Source: Propionicimonas paludicola
GTDB lineage: Bacteria > Actinomycetota > Actinomycetes > Propionibacteriales > Propionibacteriaceae
DNA length: 64,000 nt
Assembly: GCF_002563675.1 (NCBI RefSeq)
Contig: NZ_PDJC01000001.1
Span: forward strand, 2,294,001-2,358,000
Reading direction: 5' to 3'
Part shown: positions 45,615 through 54,483 of the stretch, piece by piece
Layout of the letters: every line of letters begins with the position of its first letter
Numbering within the stretch: the stretch's first letter is position 1
Position numbers and translations under genes: made by a program
Notes under the pieces: model-generated
Told to the model about the DNA's origin: nothing
What the model saw: only the letters and a program-made list of their open reading frames with translations
Database searches by the model: none

Positions 45615-48098
45615 TCATAGCCGTCTCCGCCGGAAGCGGGACATGAATGGGACTCCGAGCACGGCCGCCAAACCCACCGCCGCGGTCGCCGGAACCACCG
45701 TGGCCGCAGCACCGAGGTTCGGGTCGGCCGGTGTGGTCGGTCCAGTCAGCTGACCGGCTTCGCTTCCGGTCGCTGTCGGGTTACTGGCGGCGGTGGTATT
45801 GGCCACGCTGGGCACCGGGTTGCCCGACGTCGCCGAGGTCGGGCTCGGCGAGGCTGTCACACTTGGGGACGGCTTTGGGAAGCCGCCAGCCTTGATGGCC
45901 GCGGCGGCAGCGAGTGCCTGCTTCTTCCACGCAGCGGGAATCGGCGCATAGCCGGCGGGCAGCTGACCATCGCCGGTCCCACGAACCTGACCGTCAGTGG
46001 CCACGGTCGAGATGAAGCGCGCATAGTCGGAACGCACTGCAGCGTCGCTCATAGCGGGATTGACCGCCGCGTACACCGGCATAGTGAGGGGGTATGCAGC
46101 AGCGGCCTTCTTGGCCGCGCTTGAGGCCGGATCGAAGCCGACCACCTGCTTCTGGGACTTCTGAACAGTCATGGCAGTCGCTGCGGCCACCAAGGACGCA
46201 TCCGTTGGCGCCACAAATCGGCCAGCGGGGTTGAGGAGGGCCGCCTGGGCGACGCGGAACTGGCTCGCGGCGGCAGTATCGGTGAGGCCGATCACGGCCT
46301 GAAGTCCGACGAGGGCGCGTCCACTTTGGCCGTACTTGGGCGGTTGCGCCATGGGGTCCCAGGAGCCAAGCTCCTGCGGATCTCCCGTCAGCACCCGGTA
46401 CGCACCGATCTCCAGGCTTGACGTGTATGGACGCCAGCTCACGAGGTTGATGGTGTCGGCGTACCTGTTACTCGCGGTGCCCTTGAACTCAGCCGGATCT
46501 GCCTTGGGAAACTCCTGGCTCGGCAGGCCCAGCGCGACGCCGGTGGGGTTGATCTTGGCATTGATCGAGTAATAGGGGTTCACCTTCATCCCCCACGGAT
46601 CTGGCGCACCGTTGAGAAAGGCTCTCGCATCAGCGTCGGCGAGGATGTAGCTCCATACCGCCCGAGCTGCATCAGAACGCCCCAGCGGGACGAGAGCGTC
46701 GGCGACGCCCACCCCGGTGATGTTCATGTACCGCCACTCGGGGTCATTGATTGCCAGGAAGTCCGGGTCGAAAGTGATATCGCGGACATTGGAAACGTGG
46801 GATATATCTGCCCCACGTGGCAGAGCCTCGGAGTAGGAGGCGGTCAACAACTTGGCCAAGAGTCGGGGGGTGAGCTTCAGCGAGGTGAAGGCTTGGCGCT
46901 CTTTTGCCAACTCCTCATCTGGGACGGGGTCTCCAATGGCTCTGCTCTTCCGGTCGATGGCGAACGCCACCGAGATGCCGGTAAGTGCAACTGGCGCGTA
47001 CGCGAGCGAGTCGGTTGCACCTTCCGCCGACAGAGCACGCGATGTGAGAGCAAGAGGTGCTGTCGCGGTGCCATTCGCAGCGAGCGCCGCGTCAGACTCT
47101 GACCCAGTCAACAGCGAGTAGATGGCACCACCGGAGGCGTTGCACAACTTGGGCTGCCACTGCCCCATTGCGGCTGACACCAACTCGCTGCCCGAGAGCT
47201 GACGCTCGGCCGCCCCAATCGCGCAGGAGACACCAGCTGGCTTGAAGCCGAGCCGAATCGCTATGTGATGCTTCCAGGTCTCCCAGAAGAGTCCCGACTT
47301 GGTTATAGCCGTCAACCCTGCATCGGCCGTCCCGCGCGGAAGGACGACCAGCCAGCACGACGCACCCCCGGAGGTGCCATCCGGGGCCACCACTCTCGCC
47401 CCGCAGCCGAGGCCAGGGGACTGCTGAGCCGTCTGCACCTCAAAGCTGATCGAGCCAGCACCGTCCGCACCGGAGCCTGCCCAAGACACCTCATTTGTGG
47501 TGTAGCGGGTGAAAAACTCGTTGTTGTCCAGGTCGGGCGCATTCGGAACCTTCTTCCCGTCGACGACGCTCGCCACCGTCACTCCAGTGGCTGAGCGGAA
47601 CGGGATCGCCGTCATGGTCGGGTCGAAGTACTCGGCGCCAACTGCGGTGTACTGGGCATCCTCGGCTGCGGGCACCGACTGCGAGGGACGGTTCGACCAA
47701 CGCATATCCCCGGGAAGATTGAGTCCGCCGTACTGGCAGGTGGTCCGATCAGGGCGAGTTCCATTGCTTCCGGGCTCATCCCCCCAGCACTGCATGACCT
47801 GGAGGAAGTTCGCGCCGCCGGTCTGCTGGTTCGGCACCGTCGACTGCTTGCCGCCGGTCCAACTCACGGTGATGCCCTGCTGGATCAGATCCTGGGTCTG
47901 AGAGACGGTGACCGACAGATCAGGGAACGGTGAGTTCGCGGCGTCCGGGTCGTAGTCGGCGGCGCGGACGGTCTTGGCCGAACTGGCCACACCGTCGGCA
48001 CGGGCCTGGGTGGCGGCCAGCGGCGTCCCGGACAGGCTCAGCATGACCAGGATCAGCAGGGCGACCGCCAGCGGACGGCGCAGCGTGCGACTAGACAC
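45615..48098 (-). CDS. Large PstS-like binding protein with C-terminal membrane anchor
   Basis: 827 residues. A signal peptide (about 1-35) leads to a long N-terminal extension (about 40-270) with Cys pairs and many Trp and Tyr residues. A binding-protein region (about 300-690; LAYAPVALTGISVAFAID, LTPRLLAKLLTASY) follows. A Ser/Pro/Thr stalk, a C-terminal helix and FRRRRL end the protein. The region between 350 and 650 resembles the PstS fold but is expanded. It is likely membrane-tethered with its binding domain beyond the wall. GTG start overlapping the preceding gene by eight bases. Confidence 0.78.
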   Translation of the reverse strand: MSSRTLRRPLAVALLILVMLSLSGTPLAATQARADGVASSAKTVRAADYDPDAANSPFPDLSVTVSQTQDLIQQGITVSWTGGKQSTVPNQQTGGANFLQVMQCWGDEPGSNGTRPDRTTCQYGGLNLPGDMRWSNRPSQSVPAAEDAQYTAVGAEYFDPTMTAIPFRSATGVTVASVVDGKKVPNAPDLDNNEFFTRYTTNEVSWAGSGADGAGSISFEVQTAQQSPGLGCGARVVAPDGTSGGASCWLVVLPRGTADAGLTAITKSGLFWETWKHHIAIRLGFKPAGVSCAIGAAERQLSGSELVSAAMGQWQPKLCNASGGAIYSLLTGSESDAALAANGTATAPLALTSRALSAEGATDSLAYAPVALTGISVAFAIDRKSRAIGDPVPDEELAKERQAFTSLKLTPRLLAKLLTASYSEALPRGADISHVSNVRDITFDPDFLAINDPEWRYMNITGVGVADALVPLGRSDAARAVWSYILADADARAFLNGAPDPWGMKVNPYYSINAKINPTGVALGLPSQEFPKADPAEFKGTASNRYADTINLVSWRPYTSSLEIGAYRVLTGDPQELGSWDPMAQPPKYGQSGRALVGLQAVIGLTDTAAASQFRVAQAALLNPAGRFVAPTDASLVAAATAMTVQKSQKQVVGFDPASSAAKKAAAAYPLTMPVYAAVNPAMSDAAVRSDYARFISTVATDGQVRGTGDGQLPAGYAPIPAAWKKQALAAAAAIKAGGFPKPSPSVTASPSPTSATSGNPVPSVANTTAASNPTATGSEAGQLTGPTTPADPNLGAAATVVPATAAVGLAAVLGVPFMSRFRRRRL

Positions 48099-49704
48099 CC
48101 TCGCCCCCGGTCTTCAGCCACTGGCCGACCAGCGGCGGAACCACCACGGCAGCTACAAGGAACAGCGCGGCCGCCAGCATCAGGCCTTGTGAAGCGCCCA
48201 TCCCCTGGTCCGGAAGAGTGAACGGCTTAGAGACCGCCCCATCGCCGCCACCAGAGCCGCCAACCAGGTTGCCGTTCTCGTCGTACGTCGGTACTTCCCC
48301 ACCGGTCGAGCCGCCGCCGGTACCGGTGCCGGCTCCCGTGCTCGCCCCGCTGGTCGGATTGTTCGAGGGGTTGTTGCCCTGGTTCGAGGTCGGGGTGGAC
48401 GTGCTCGCACCGCCGGTGCCGATGGTGCACTGGGTCGGCCCCTTCTTGTCACAGTCGGCCGGGTAGGGCGCGGTCAGGGCCAGCTGGTTCTTCGAGGGCG
48501 AGTCGCCGGCCTTGAAGGTCGGGTTGTTGCAGCTGCCGGTGTCGACGCCCTTGCCGCCGGAGCCGGGGATCAGCTTGATCTGCTCCGAGCCGGCCATCAC
48601 CAGGTTCATCGGCAGCGGCGAGTAGCCCAGCGTCCCGGCCTGCTGCTGACCCTCGCACAGCACGTAGCGCATGAAGGCGGCCAGCGTGTTGCCCTTGTTG
48701 GTGTTGAAGATGCCGGCCACTTGGGTCGGCACGATCGCATACGAGTAGCTCGACAGCGGGTAGGCCCGGCGGTCGGTGGCGTTGTAGACCCCGTCCAGAA
48801 TCTGGGTGAGGTAGTTGTCCGAGGACTTGTCGGTGTTGATCCTGGCCTGCATCAGGGCCACGGCCACCGAGGAGGCCGTCGGCTCGACGTAATAGCCGGA
48901 CTTGTTAAGCAGCTTCACCACCGGGAAGCCCGCCTTCTTGGCGTAGGAGTACTCGACATAGGTGATCGCACCCTCGCCGTAGTTCTGCGAGACGTAGCCG
49001 GCCACCCCATCAGAGCCCTTCTGGGCCTTGGAGTTGCCGAAGCTCGGGAACTGCGAGGTCATCCCGGTCTTCCAGATCGAGGGGTACTGCTTGGACATCC
49101 ACAAGGTGAACTGGGCCGAGGTTCCAGAGCCGTCCGAGCGGATCACCGGGACGATGTTCTTGGCCGGCATGGCCAGCCCGGGGTTGTCGGCCTGGATGGC
49201 GGCGTCGTTCCACTTGCTGATCGCGCCGGTGAAGATCTTGGCGACCGTGTCGCCGGACAGCCGCAGGTTGGTGACCCGCTTGCCGCCGATCTTCAGGTTG
49301 TACATGAAGCTGGTGCCACCGGCCACGATCGGCATGTAGGCATAGCCGTGAGTCGGCTTCTCCGGTGCCGAACCGTCCTCCGGCTTGGCCTGGAACGGGA
49401 TCTCCGAGATCGCGAAGTCCACGGTGCCGTCGATGAAGTCCCGGCGTCCCGAGCTGGAGCCGATCCCGGAGTAGTTGACCGTCATCGCGTAGTTCTTGGA
49501 GACATTGGCCCGCCACTGGTCCAGAGCGTTCTGCGACCACGTCGATCCCGACCCGGTGATCGGGTAGTACGCGGCCGCCACAGCCTCAGTGGCCGACCAG
49601 GGCAGAGCCAGGCCCAGGGCGAGCGAAGCCGCTGCGGCGGCGACCAGCCGTCGCCGCAAGCTCGCCGACCTGGTCATGCGCTGACTGCTCCGGACCGACC
49701 TCAT
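48091..49704 (-). CDS. pstS: Phosphate-binding protein PstS with Gly/Ser stalk and C-terminal membrane anchor
   Basis: 537 residues. A signal peptide (about 1-44) is followed by the PstS fold: ITGSGSTWSQNALDQW, VNYSGIGSSSGRRDF, DFAISEIPF, and VIRSDGSGTSAQFTLWM, which supply the phosphate-binding loops. A Ser/Thr/Gly-rich stalk (about 425-495) then leads to a C-terminal helix. Usual actinobacterial PstS proteins are lipoproteins. Here there is no lipobox Cys and the helix replaces it, so the protein is anchored by its tail. ATG overlaps the pstA stop as ATGA. Confidence 0.9.
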   Translation of the reverse strand: MRSVRSSQRMTRSASLRRRLVAAAAASLALGLALPWSATEAVAAAYYPITGSGSTWSQNALDQWRANVSKNYAMTVNYSGIGSSSGRRDFIDGTVDFAISEIPFQAKPEDGSAPEKPTHGYAYMPIVAGGTSFMYNLKIGGKRVTNLRLSGDTVAKIFTGAISKWNDAAIQADNPGLAMPAKNIVPVIRSDGSGTSAQFTLWMSKQYPSIWKTGMTSQFPSFGNSKAQKGSDGVAGYVSQNYGEGAITYVEYSYAKKAGFPVVKLLNKSGYYVEPTASSVAVALMQARINTDKSSDNYLTQILDGVYNATDRRAYPLSSYSYAIVPTQVAGIFNTNKGNTLAAFMRYVLCEGQQQAGTLGYSPLPMNLVMAGSEQIKLIPGSGGKGVDTGSCNNPTFKAGDSPSKNQLALTAPYPADCDKKGPTQCTIGTGGASTSTPTSNQGNNPSNNPTSGASTGAGTGTGGGSTGGEVPTYDENGNLVGGSGGGDGAVSKPFTLPDQGMGASQGLMLAAALFLVAAVVVPPLVGQWLKTGGEGV

Positions 49705-50948
49705 GCCTGCTCCTCACTGCTCGGGCTCATCGGCCCACTGGGCGCCGCCGGTCGTCCGACCGGATGACGGCGCAGCTCAAAACGCTTCAGGTCGCGCAGC
49801 GAGGCTGCCCGAGCGGCCAGTTGCTGCCGCTCGGACAGCTCGCCGGGGGCACGTCCGCCAAGTGCCCGGGCCAGCAAGAAGAGGGTCAGCACCAGCAGCA
49901 GCAGAACCGCCGCGGTGCCGAAGCCGCGGGCCACCATGTTCGGCTCAGGCGAGCGGACGAAGTCGAAGACCTGCAAGGGCAGCGAGATCATCGGACCGGC
50001 CAGCGGATTGGCGTTCATCGCGGCCGTGATCCCGGAGGTGAGCAGGACGGGGCTGGTCTCGCCGATGCCGCGCGCGGTACCCAGGATCACCGAGGTGACC
50101 AGGCCGGACCGTGCCGTCGGCAACACCACCTGCCAGACCGTCTGCCAGCGCGAGGAGCCCAGCGCGTAGGACGCCTCCCGCAGGTTCTGGGGGACCAACC
50201 GCAGCACCACGTCGGCCGAGCGGATCACGATCGGCAGCATCATCACGGTGATCGCGATACCGGCGGCCAGCCCGGAGCGCTCATGGGTGATCGCCTGGAT
50301 CACAGCGGCGTAGACGAACAGACCGGCCACGATCGAGGGCAGGGCCGTCATTGCGTCCGAGATGGTCCGGACGAAGCGGGCGAACCTCCCGCCAACCTCG
50401 TTGAGGAAGACGGCCGTGCCGATCCCCAGCGGAATGGTGATCGCCAGCGCGATCGAGATCTGGATCAGGGTGCCGACGATGGCGTGCAGGATGCCGCCGA
50501 CCTCCAGCCCGGCCAGCGGGCCGGCGAACTCCATGGTTTGGGTGAACAGGTTCAGGTGGCCGAGCGCGTCCGTGCCCCGCCACAGGGTGTAGATCACGAT
50601 GAACACCAACGCCGTGAACAGCAGCGTCCCGGCCGCGCTGAACAAGGTGGTGATCAGCCGGTCCTTGACCTCCTCGATGTCGGAGTGCAGCCAGATCAGC
50701 AGCATGTACAGCCCGAGGAAGGCCAAGAAGGCCACGATCGTCCAACCGATCGCACCGCTGAGCGGGGCGAACCACCCGAACAGCAAAGTGGCCAGGGCCA
50801 CCCCGGCGGCCAGGGCGCCGACCAAGTCGAAGCGCTGGGCCGCGGTGAAGCCGTGCACCTTGCGGCGGGGGCCGTCAGCCTCGGCCTTGGTGCCGGGCAG
50901 GCTGGTTCGGACGCTGGGCAGCACCTCGGTGCGGAAGATGTCAGCCAT
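49701..50948 (-). CDS. pstA: Phosphate ABC transporter permease PstA
   Basis: 415 residues, longer than the usual about 300, with an extra N-terminal two-helix segment and a charged C-terminal tail. The permease core has an EAA loop (LREASYALGSSRWQTVWQVVLPTARSG split around residues 250-280) and ARGIGETSPVLLTSG, typical of PstA. It pairs with PstC, from which it is separated by an eight-base overlap. Confidence 0.93.
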   Translation of the reverse strand: MADIFRTEVLPSVRTSLPGTKAEADGPRRKVHGFTAAQRFDLVGALAAGVALATLLFGWFAPLSGAIGWTIVAFLAFLGLYMLLIWLHSDIEEVKDRLITTLFSAAGTLLFTALVFIVIYTLWRGTDALGHLNLFTQTMEFAGPLAGLEVGGILHAIVGTLIQISIALAITIPLGIGTAVFLNEVGGRFARFVRTISDAMTALPSIVAGLFVYAAVIQAITHERSGLAAGIAITVMMLPIVIRSADVVLRLVPQNLREASYALGSSRWQTVWQVVLPTARSGLVTSVILGTARGIGETSPVLLTSGITAAMNANPLAGPMISLPLQVFDFVRSPEPNMVARGFGTAAVLLLLVLTLFLLARALGGRAPGELSERQQLAARAASLRDLKRFELRRHPVGRPAAPSGPMSPSSEEQA

Positions 50949-52035
50949 CGCTCTGCGCTCCTGAACGCGACCGCGCCACCACGGAGGAGGCGGTGAAGTT
51001 GATGATCAAGGTGAGCAGGAACAGCACCAGGCCGGCCGCCATCAGCGCAGACAGGCCGAACTCGCTGGCCTCGCCATAGCGCAATGCGATCAGTGCTGAG
51101 ACTGAGTTCGTCCCGGTCTTCAGCAGCTGCCAGTTGATGGTGAAGACCGGCGAAATGATCATGTAGACGGCGATCGTCTCGCCCAGTGCCCGGCCCAGGC
51201 CGAGCATGGTGCCGCCGATGACCCCGCCCTTGCCGAACGGCAGCACCACCGAGCGGATCATCCCCCACCGGGTCGCACCGAGCGCGTAGGCGCCCTCGCG
51301 TTCACCGATCGGCGCCCGGGTGAAGGCTTCGCGCATGATCGAGGTCTGGGTGGGGACGACCATCAGGCCGACCACGATCCCGGCGATGAAAGCCGAGGAG
51401 GTGAAGGCGCTGGCGTCGGTGGCCTGCGCTCCGGACGCATCGGTGACCGCGAAGATCGGGATCCAGCCCAGCCACACCGAGATCCACTGTGAGACCGGGA
51501 TGATCGCCGCCTGCAGGAAGTAGACCCCCCACAGCCCGAAGACGATGCTGGGCACGGCCGCCATCAGGTCGACCAGCGAGACCAGAGTGGCCCGCAGCCG
51601 GCCGGTGACCACCTCGGACAGCAGCATGGCCGTCCCCAGCGACAGCGGGAGACTCACGGTCAGAGCGATCAGGGCGATGGCGACCGTCCCGAACAGGACC
51701 GCGGCGACGCCGAAGGTTCCGGTTTCCGGAGACCAGGCCTGGGTGTAGAGGAAGGCGAAGCCGGTGGACCGCAGCGCATCGCTGGCCCGCAGGGTCAGGA
51801 ACACCCCGACCGCAAGCATGATCCCGACGGTGATGATTCCGGAGGCGAAAGCGGTGCGACGGAAGATCTGATCGGCCAGCACCTCCCGGCCGTCCAAGCG
51901 ACGCTTGGTCTCGACCCCGGCCGGCTCCGAGTTGGATGCCGGAAGCCAGGTCGCGACCGCTGCCGATCCACCGGCTTCGATCGTCGCCACCTGCCGGATC
52001 GCGGCACGCCAGCCGCCAATCTCCGCGCCGATCAC
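50941..52035 (-). CDS. pstC: Phosphate ABC transporter permease PstC
   Basis: 364 residues from GTG 52035 (GGGGGA upstream; the start is uncertain because the first 60 residues are not conserved). Six membrane helices, the motif ATLVSLVDLMAAVPSIVFGLWG, the EAA loop REGAYALGATRWGMIRSVVLP and LGRALGETIAVYM identify PstC. It is the first gene of the eleven-gene minus-strand array. The divergent region upstream contains PHO-box-like repeats. Confidence 0.9.
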   Translation of the reverse strand: MIGAEIGGWRAAIRQVATIEAGGSAAVATWLPASNSEPAGVETKRRLDGREVLADQIFRRTAFASGIITVGIMLAVGVFLTLRASDALRSTGFAFLYTQAWSPETGTFGVAAVLFGTVAIALIALTVSLPLSLGTAMLLSEVVTGRLRATLVSLVDLMAAVPSIVFGLWGVYFLQAAIIPVSQWISVWLGWIPIFAVTDASGAQATDASAFTSSAFIAGIVVGLMVVPTQTSIMREAFTRAPIGEREGAYALGATRWGMIRSVVLPFGKGGVIGGTMLGLGRALGETIAVYMIISPVFTINWQLLKTGTNSVSALIALRYGEASEFGLSALMAAGLVLFLLTLIINFTASSVVARSRSGAQSDG

Positions 52036-52249
52036 TTCTGGAGTCCCCCATTCAGCAGCTCGGTGATTGGCCGAGCCGATGGCAGCCTGACATGAGAGCC
52101 GGGAGCGGGGCCGAGCGGGCTGTCGGGGCGAAGGTGGACGCCAAGTAGGACGAAGATGAACAGCATTCGAAGCCATCCATACAGGTCTTGCGCCGCGCCG
52201 ATTCAGCCCACTAACCTGCGCGACCCACACCCACCGCTGCCCTGAAAGC

Positions 52250-52282
52250 GCTCAGCAGATCCTCAGCACGTGGTCCCTCGTG
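52250..52282 (+). promoter_or_regulatory. PHO-box-like direct repeats, set B
   Basis: GCTCAGC (52250) and CCTCAGC (52261) are spaced exactly 11 bp apart, with a weaker third unit GGTCCCT at 52272. This is the set nearer to pstC. Confidence 0.5.
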
Positions 52283-52357
52283 ATTGGGACCCGATGTGCG
52301 CGAATTCGTCCGGGTGGATGGGGTGGCCTGAGGCCCTCCTGAGAGTCGTTCCACAGG

Positions 52358-52401
52358 ACCCACCGAGTGCTCACCATCGCGTCACCTTGCGTTCAGCTTG
52401 A
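52358..52401 (+). promoter_or_regulatory. PHO-box-like direct repeats, set A
   Basis: ACCCACC (52358), GCTCACC (52369), CGTCACC (52380) and GTTCAGC (52391) follow one another at exactly 11-bp steps. The Streptomyces PhoP box is built from 11-nt units with core GTTCACC, so this is a good candidate for PhoP control of the divergent pst operon and/or the regulator. Confidence 0.65.
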
Positions 52402-52481
52402 CCCGAGAAGCTCTGCGCTGGGCAGGGATGCTCCCGCCCGGACGCAACCGTGTCCGGATGTTCAGCACCCACGGAGGTGGC

Positions 52482-53171
52482 ATGGTTCGGCTCTTGGTCG
52501 TCGACGCCAACCGCGCTGACCGGCGGCTGATCCGGCACCAACTCAGTGGTGTGGACGGAGTCGCGGTCGTCGCCGAGTCGGCGAGTTACCCGGATGCGGT
52601 GCGGATCGCCCGCGCCGAGCGCGTCGATCTGGTGCTCCTTGATCTGCAGCCGCAGCGACCCGAAGGCTTCGCGGCGATCCGGGCGATCACGTCCGGGGAC
52701 GCGGCGGTGCCGGTCCTGGTGCTCAGCGATCACTCCGAACGTGAGCAGGTGGCCAATGCCCTGGACTGTGGCGCGATCGGCTACCTGGTGCGCCGACACG
52801 ATCTGCCCAACCTCGGCCCGGCGATCCGCAGCGCGGCCAAGGGCCACGCGGTGGTCTCCAGCCGGGTGGTGACCAAGGTGGTGCGCGAGTTCGTCCGCCG
52901 CGGTCGGCAGCTGCGTCCGGACGGGGTCGGGCCGGCCGGCGAGACGGTGCTCTCCCCCGCCGAGCTGGCGGTGGTCTCGCACCTGAGCGGCGGCTTCACC
53001 ACCAACGAGGAGATCGCCACTCAGCTGAGCATCAGCGTGAACACGGTCCGGGCCCAGATCGCCCAGAGCCTGCGCAAGACCGGGACGGCCAATCGGACCG
53101 CCTTGGCCCTGTGGGGGCTGCGCAACGGGCTGGATCGCCGACTCGAGACCGGCGGCAAGCCGGCCGCCTGA
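52482..53171 (+). CDS. Response regulator with LuxR-type DNA-binding domain
   Basis: 229 residues. The receiver domain (1-120) has phospho-acceptor Asp54 (LVLLDLQP) and only one acidic-pocket Asp (VVDAN). The usual switch Lys appears as Arg in GYLVRRHDL. A LuxR-type helix-turn-helix (about 150-210; LSPAELAVVSHLSGGFTTNEEIATQLSISVNTV) follows. No histidine kinase is beside it. It diverges from pstC and shares the repeat-bearing promoter, so it may regulate the surface operon. GGAGGTGG sets the start at ATG 52482. Confidence 0.87.
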   Translation: MVRLLVVDANRADRRLIRHQLSGVDGVAVVAESASYPDAVRIARAERVDLVLLDLQPQRPEGFAAIRAITSGDAAVPVLVLSDHSEREQVANALDCGAIGYLVRRHDLPNLGPAIRSAAKGHAVVSSRVVTKVVREFVRRGRQLRPDGVGPAGETVLSPAELAVVSHLSGGFTTNEEIATQLSISVNTVRAQIAQSLRKTGTANRTALALWGLRNGLDRRLETGGKPAA

Positions 53172-53185
53172 GCCCGGGCGGACGG

Positions 53186-54307
53186 CTAGGCGCTGGTCCG
53201 GATCTTCGGCAGCCGCTTGGCCATCTCGGCCTCGAACAGGCCGCGGACCGCGGCCGCGTCGAAATGCCCGTCCAGCATCGGCAGCGCCTTCGTCTGCGCC
53301 TGCCGGCACACGGCCAGCCAGGCCTGGCCCATGGCCAAGGTGAACGACGAAGCCACCGAAGCATTGATCACCCCGCCCGCGATGCTGCCGGCGCCCGGCA
53401 GGAACTTCAGTAGACCGGCCGCCGCAGCTCGTCCGGCTGCCGTGGCGGCCGAGGTGGACGCCACCGCCAGCAGCGCCGACTTGTCCAGACCCAGCCCGTG
53501 CAACTGAGCGATCTTGGCCATCATGGACAGCTGGATCGGCACCAGGATGGCCGCCGACGAGAACGGGATCGGCACCGCGGCTGCGGCAGCGGCCGCGGTC
53601 ACGGCAGCGGCGATCGCCGCTTTCGATCGGCCGGCTTTGAGCCCCAGATCGATCTCTTGCGCGGCGATGAGGGCACCCTGGACCGCGTCCGGAGTGAGCT
53701 GAAAGGTGCCCTGCAGGAGCTCCATCAAGCCGTAGGCCGGCTGACCGGTGAACTGGTCCCTCATCGCGTAGGTCAGGAACGGACGTCCGCCGTAGATCGG
53801 CAGCTCGCGGGACTCGATGTGGTGGGCCAGCTCGACCGCATCGGGGTGGAACTGGCCATCGCGCATCGGCACCTGGGTGAGCACGCAGATCACCGGCAGG
53901 CCGAGGTCGTCCAGGGTCTTGATGAAACGCTCCTCGGCCTCCTCGAAGCGCCGGTCCATGCCGCGTACGCAGTACCAGGCCAGGTGGATCTGCTCGTCGA
54001 TCGGCTTGCGGCGGCTGTCCTTGACCAGAGTGGTGAGCTCCTTGATCAGGGCATCGTCATCGCGTCCGATCTCGAGGCCATGGCTGTCCAGGACGCCGAG
54101 GCTGCCCCGGGAGTCCAGGTAGAGATGCGAGCCCACAGTGACCGGCGCACCGATCCCGGTGGCGGCCACCGGGGCCCCGAAAATGGCGTTGATCAAGGTC
54201 GACTTGCCGACTCCGGTCTTGCCGAAGACGGCGATGTTGACCCGGCCCAGTTCGGCGGCCTGCTTCTCGAACTCGGCCCGAAAAGACTCGGTGAACCACT
54301 GCGTCAT
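53186..54307 (-). CDS. GTPase with hydrophobic C-terminal (DUF697-like) domain
   Basis: 373 residues. The N-terminal G domain has G1 GKTGVGKST (29-37), G3-like LDSHGLE (canonical D-x-x-G replaced by D-S-H-G) and G4-like LTQVPMRD, in which the usual N/T-K-x-D is degenerate. The C-terminal half is Ala-rich and hydrophobic (about 230-330), resembling DUF697 membrane-associated GTPases. The role is unknown. TAGGCT lies seven bases before ATG 54307, indicating a leaderless start. Confidence 0.82.
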   Translation of the reverse strand: MTQWFTESFRAEFEKQAAELGRVNIAVFGKTGVGKSTLINAIFGAPVAATGIGAPVTVGSHLYLDSRGSLGVLDSHGLEIGRDDDALIKELTTLVKDSRRKPIDEQIHLAWYCVRGMDRRFEEAEERFIKTLDDLGLPVICVLTQVPMRDGQFHPDAVELAHHIESRELPIYGGRPFLTYAMRDQFTGQPAYGLMELLQGTFQLTPDAVQGALIAAQEIDLGLKAGRSKAAIAAAVTAAAAAAAVPIPFSSAAILVPIQLSMMAKIAQLHGLGLDKSALLAVASTSAATAAGRAAAAGLLKFLPGAGSIAGGVINASVASSFTLAMGQAWLAVCRQAQTKALPMLDGHFDAAAVRGLFEAEMAKRLPKIRTSA

Positions 54308-54483
54308 GGCGTCGAGCCTAGGCAACCGACCATTGCCGGACGATGGGGTGGCCCCCTGGGCGTCCCCCGGCCCGCCCCCGGCCGCCTCAGATAGTGACCA
54401 TCGCTACGAATCGCGCAGTGCCGGATCTACGCTTGCCGGGTTTGCCCACGGACGCAGCGCCGCGTCACCATCACGGAGAGCCG

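Larger units (their letters stand above)
52036..52481. other. Divergent intergenic region between pstC and the response regulator
   Basis: 446 bases without a convincing gene. It carries two sets of 11-bp-period direct repeats, listed separately. No other hairpins or ribosome sites were recognised except the GGAGGTGG of the regulator gene at 52473. Confidence 0.6.

Noticed and set aside
52036-52230. N-terminal extension of PstC to 52230
   Set aside because: The extra 65 residues are Pro/Arg-rich without permease similarity, and a GTG with a G-rich site at 52035 is available.
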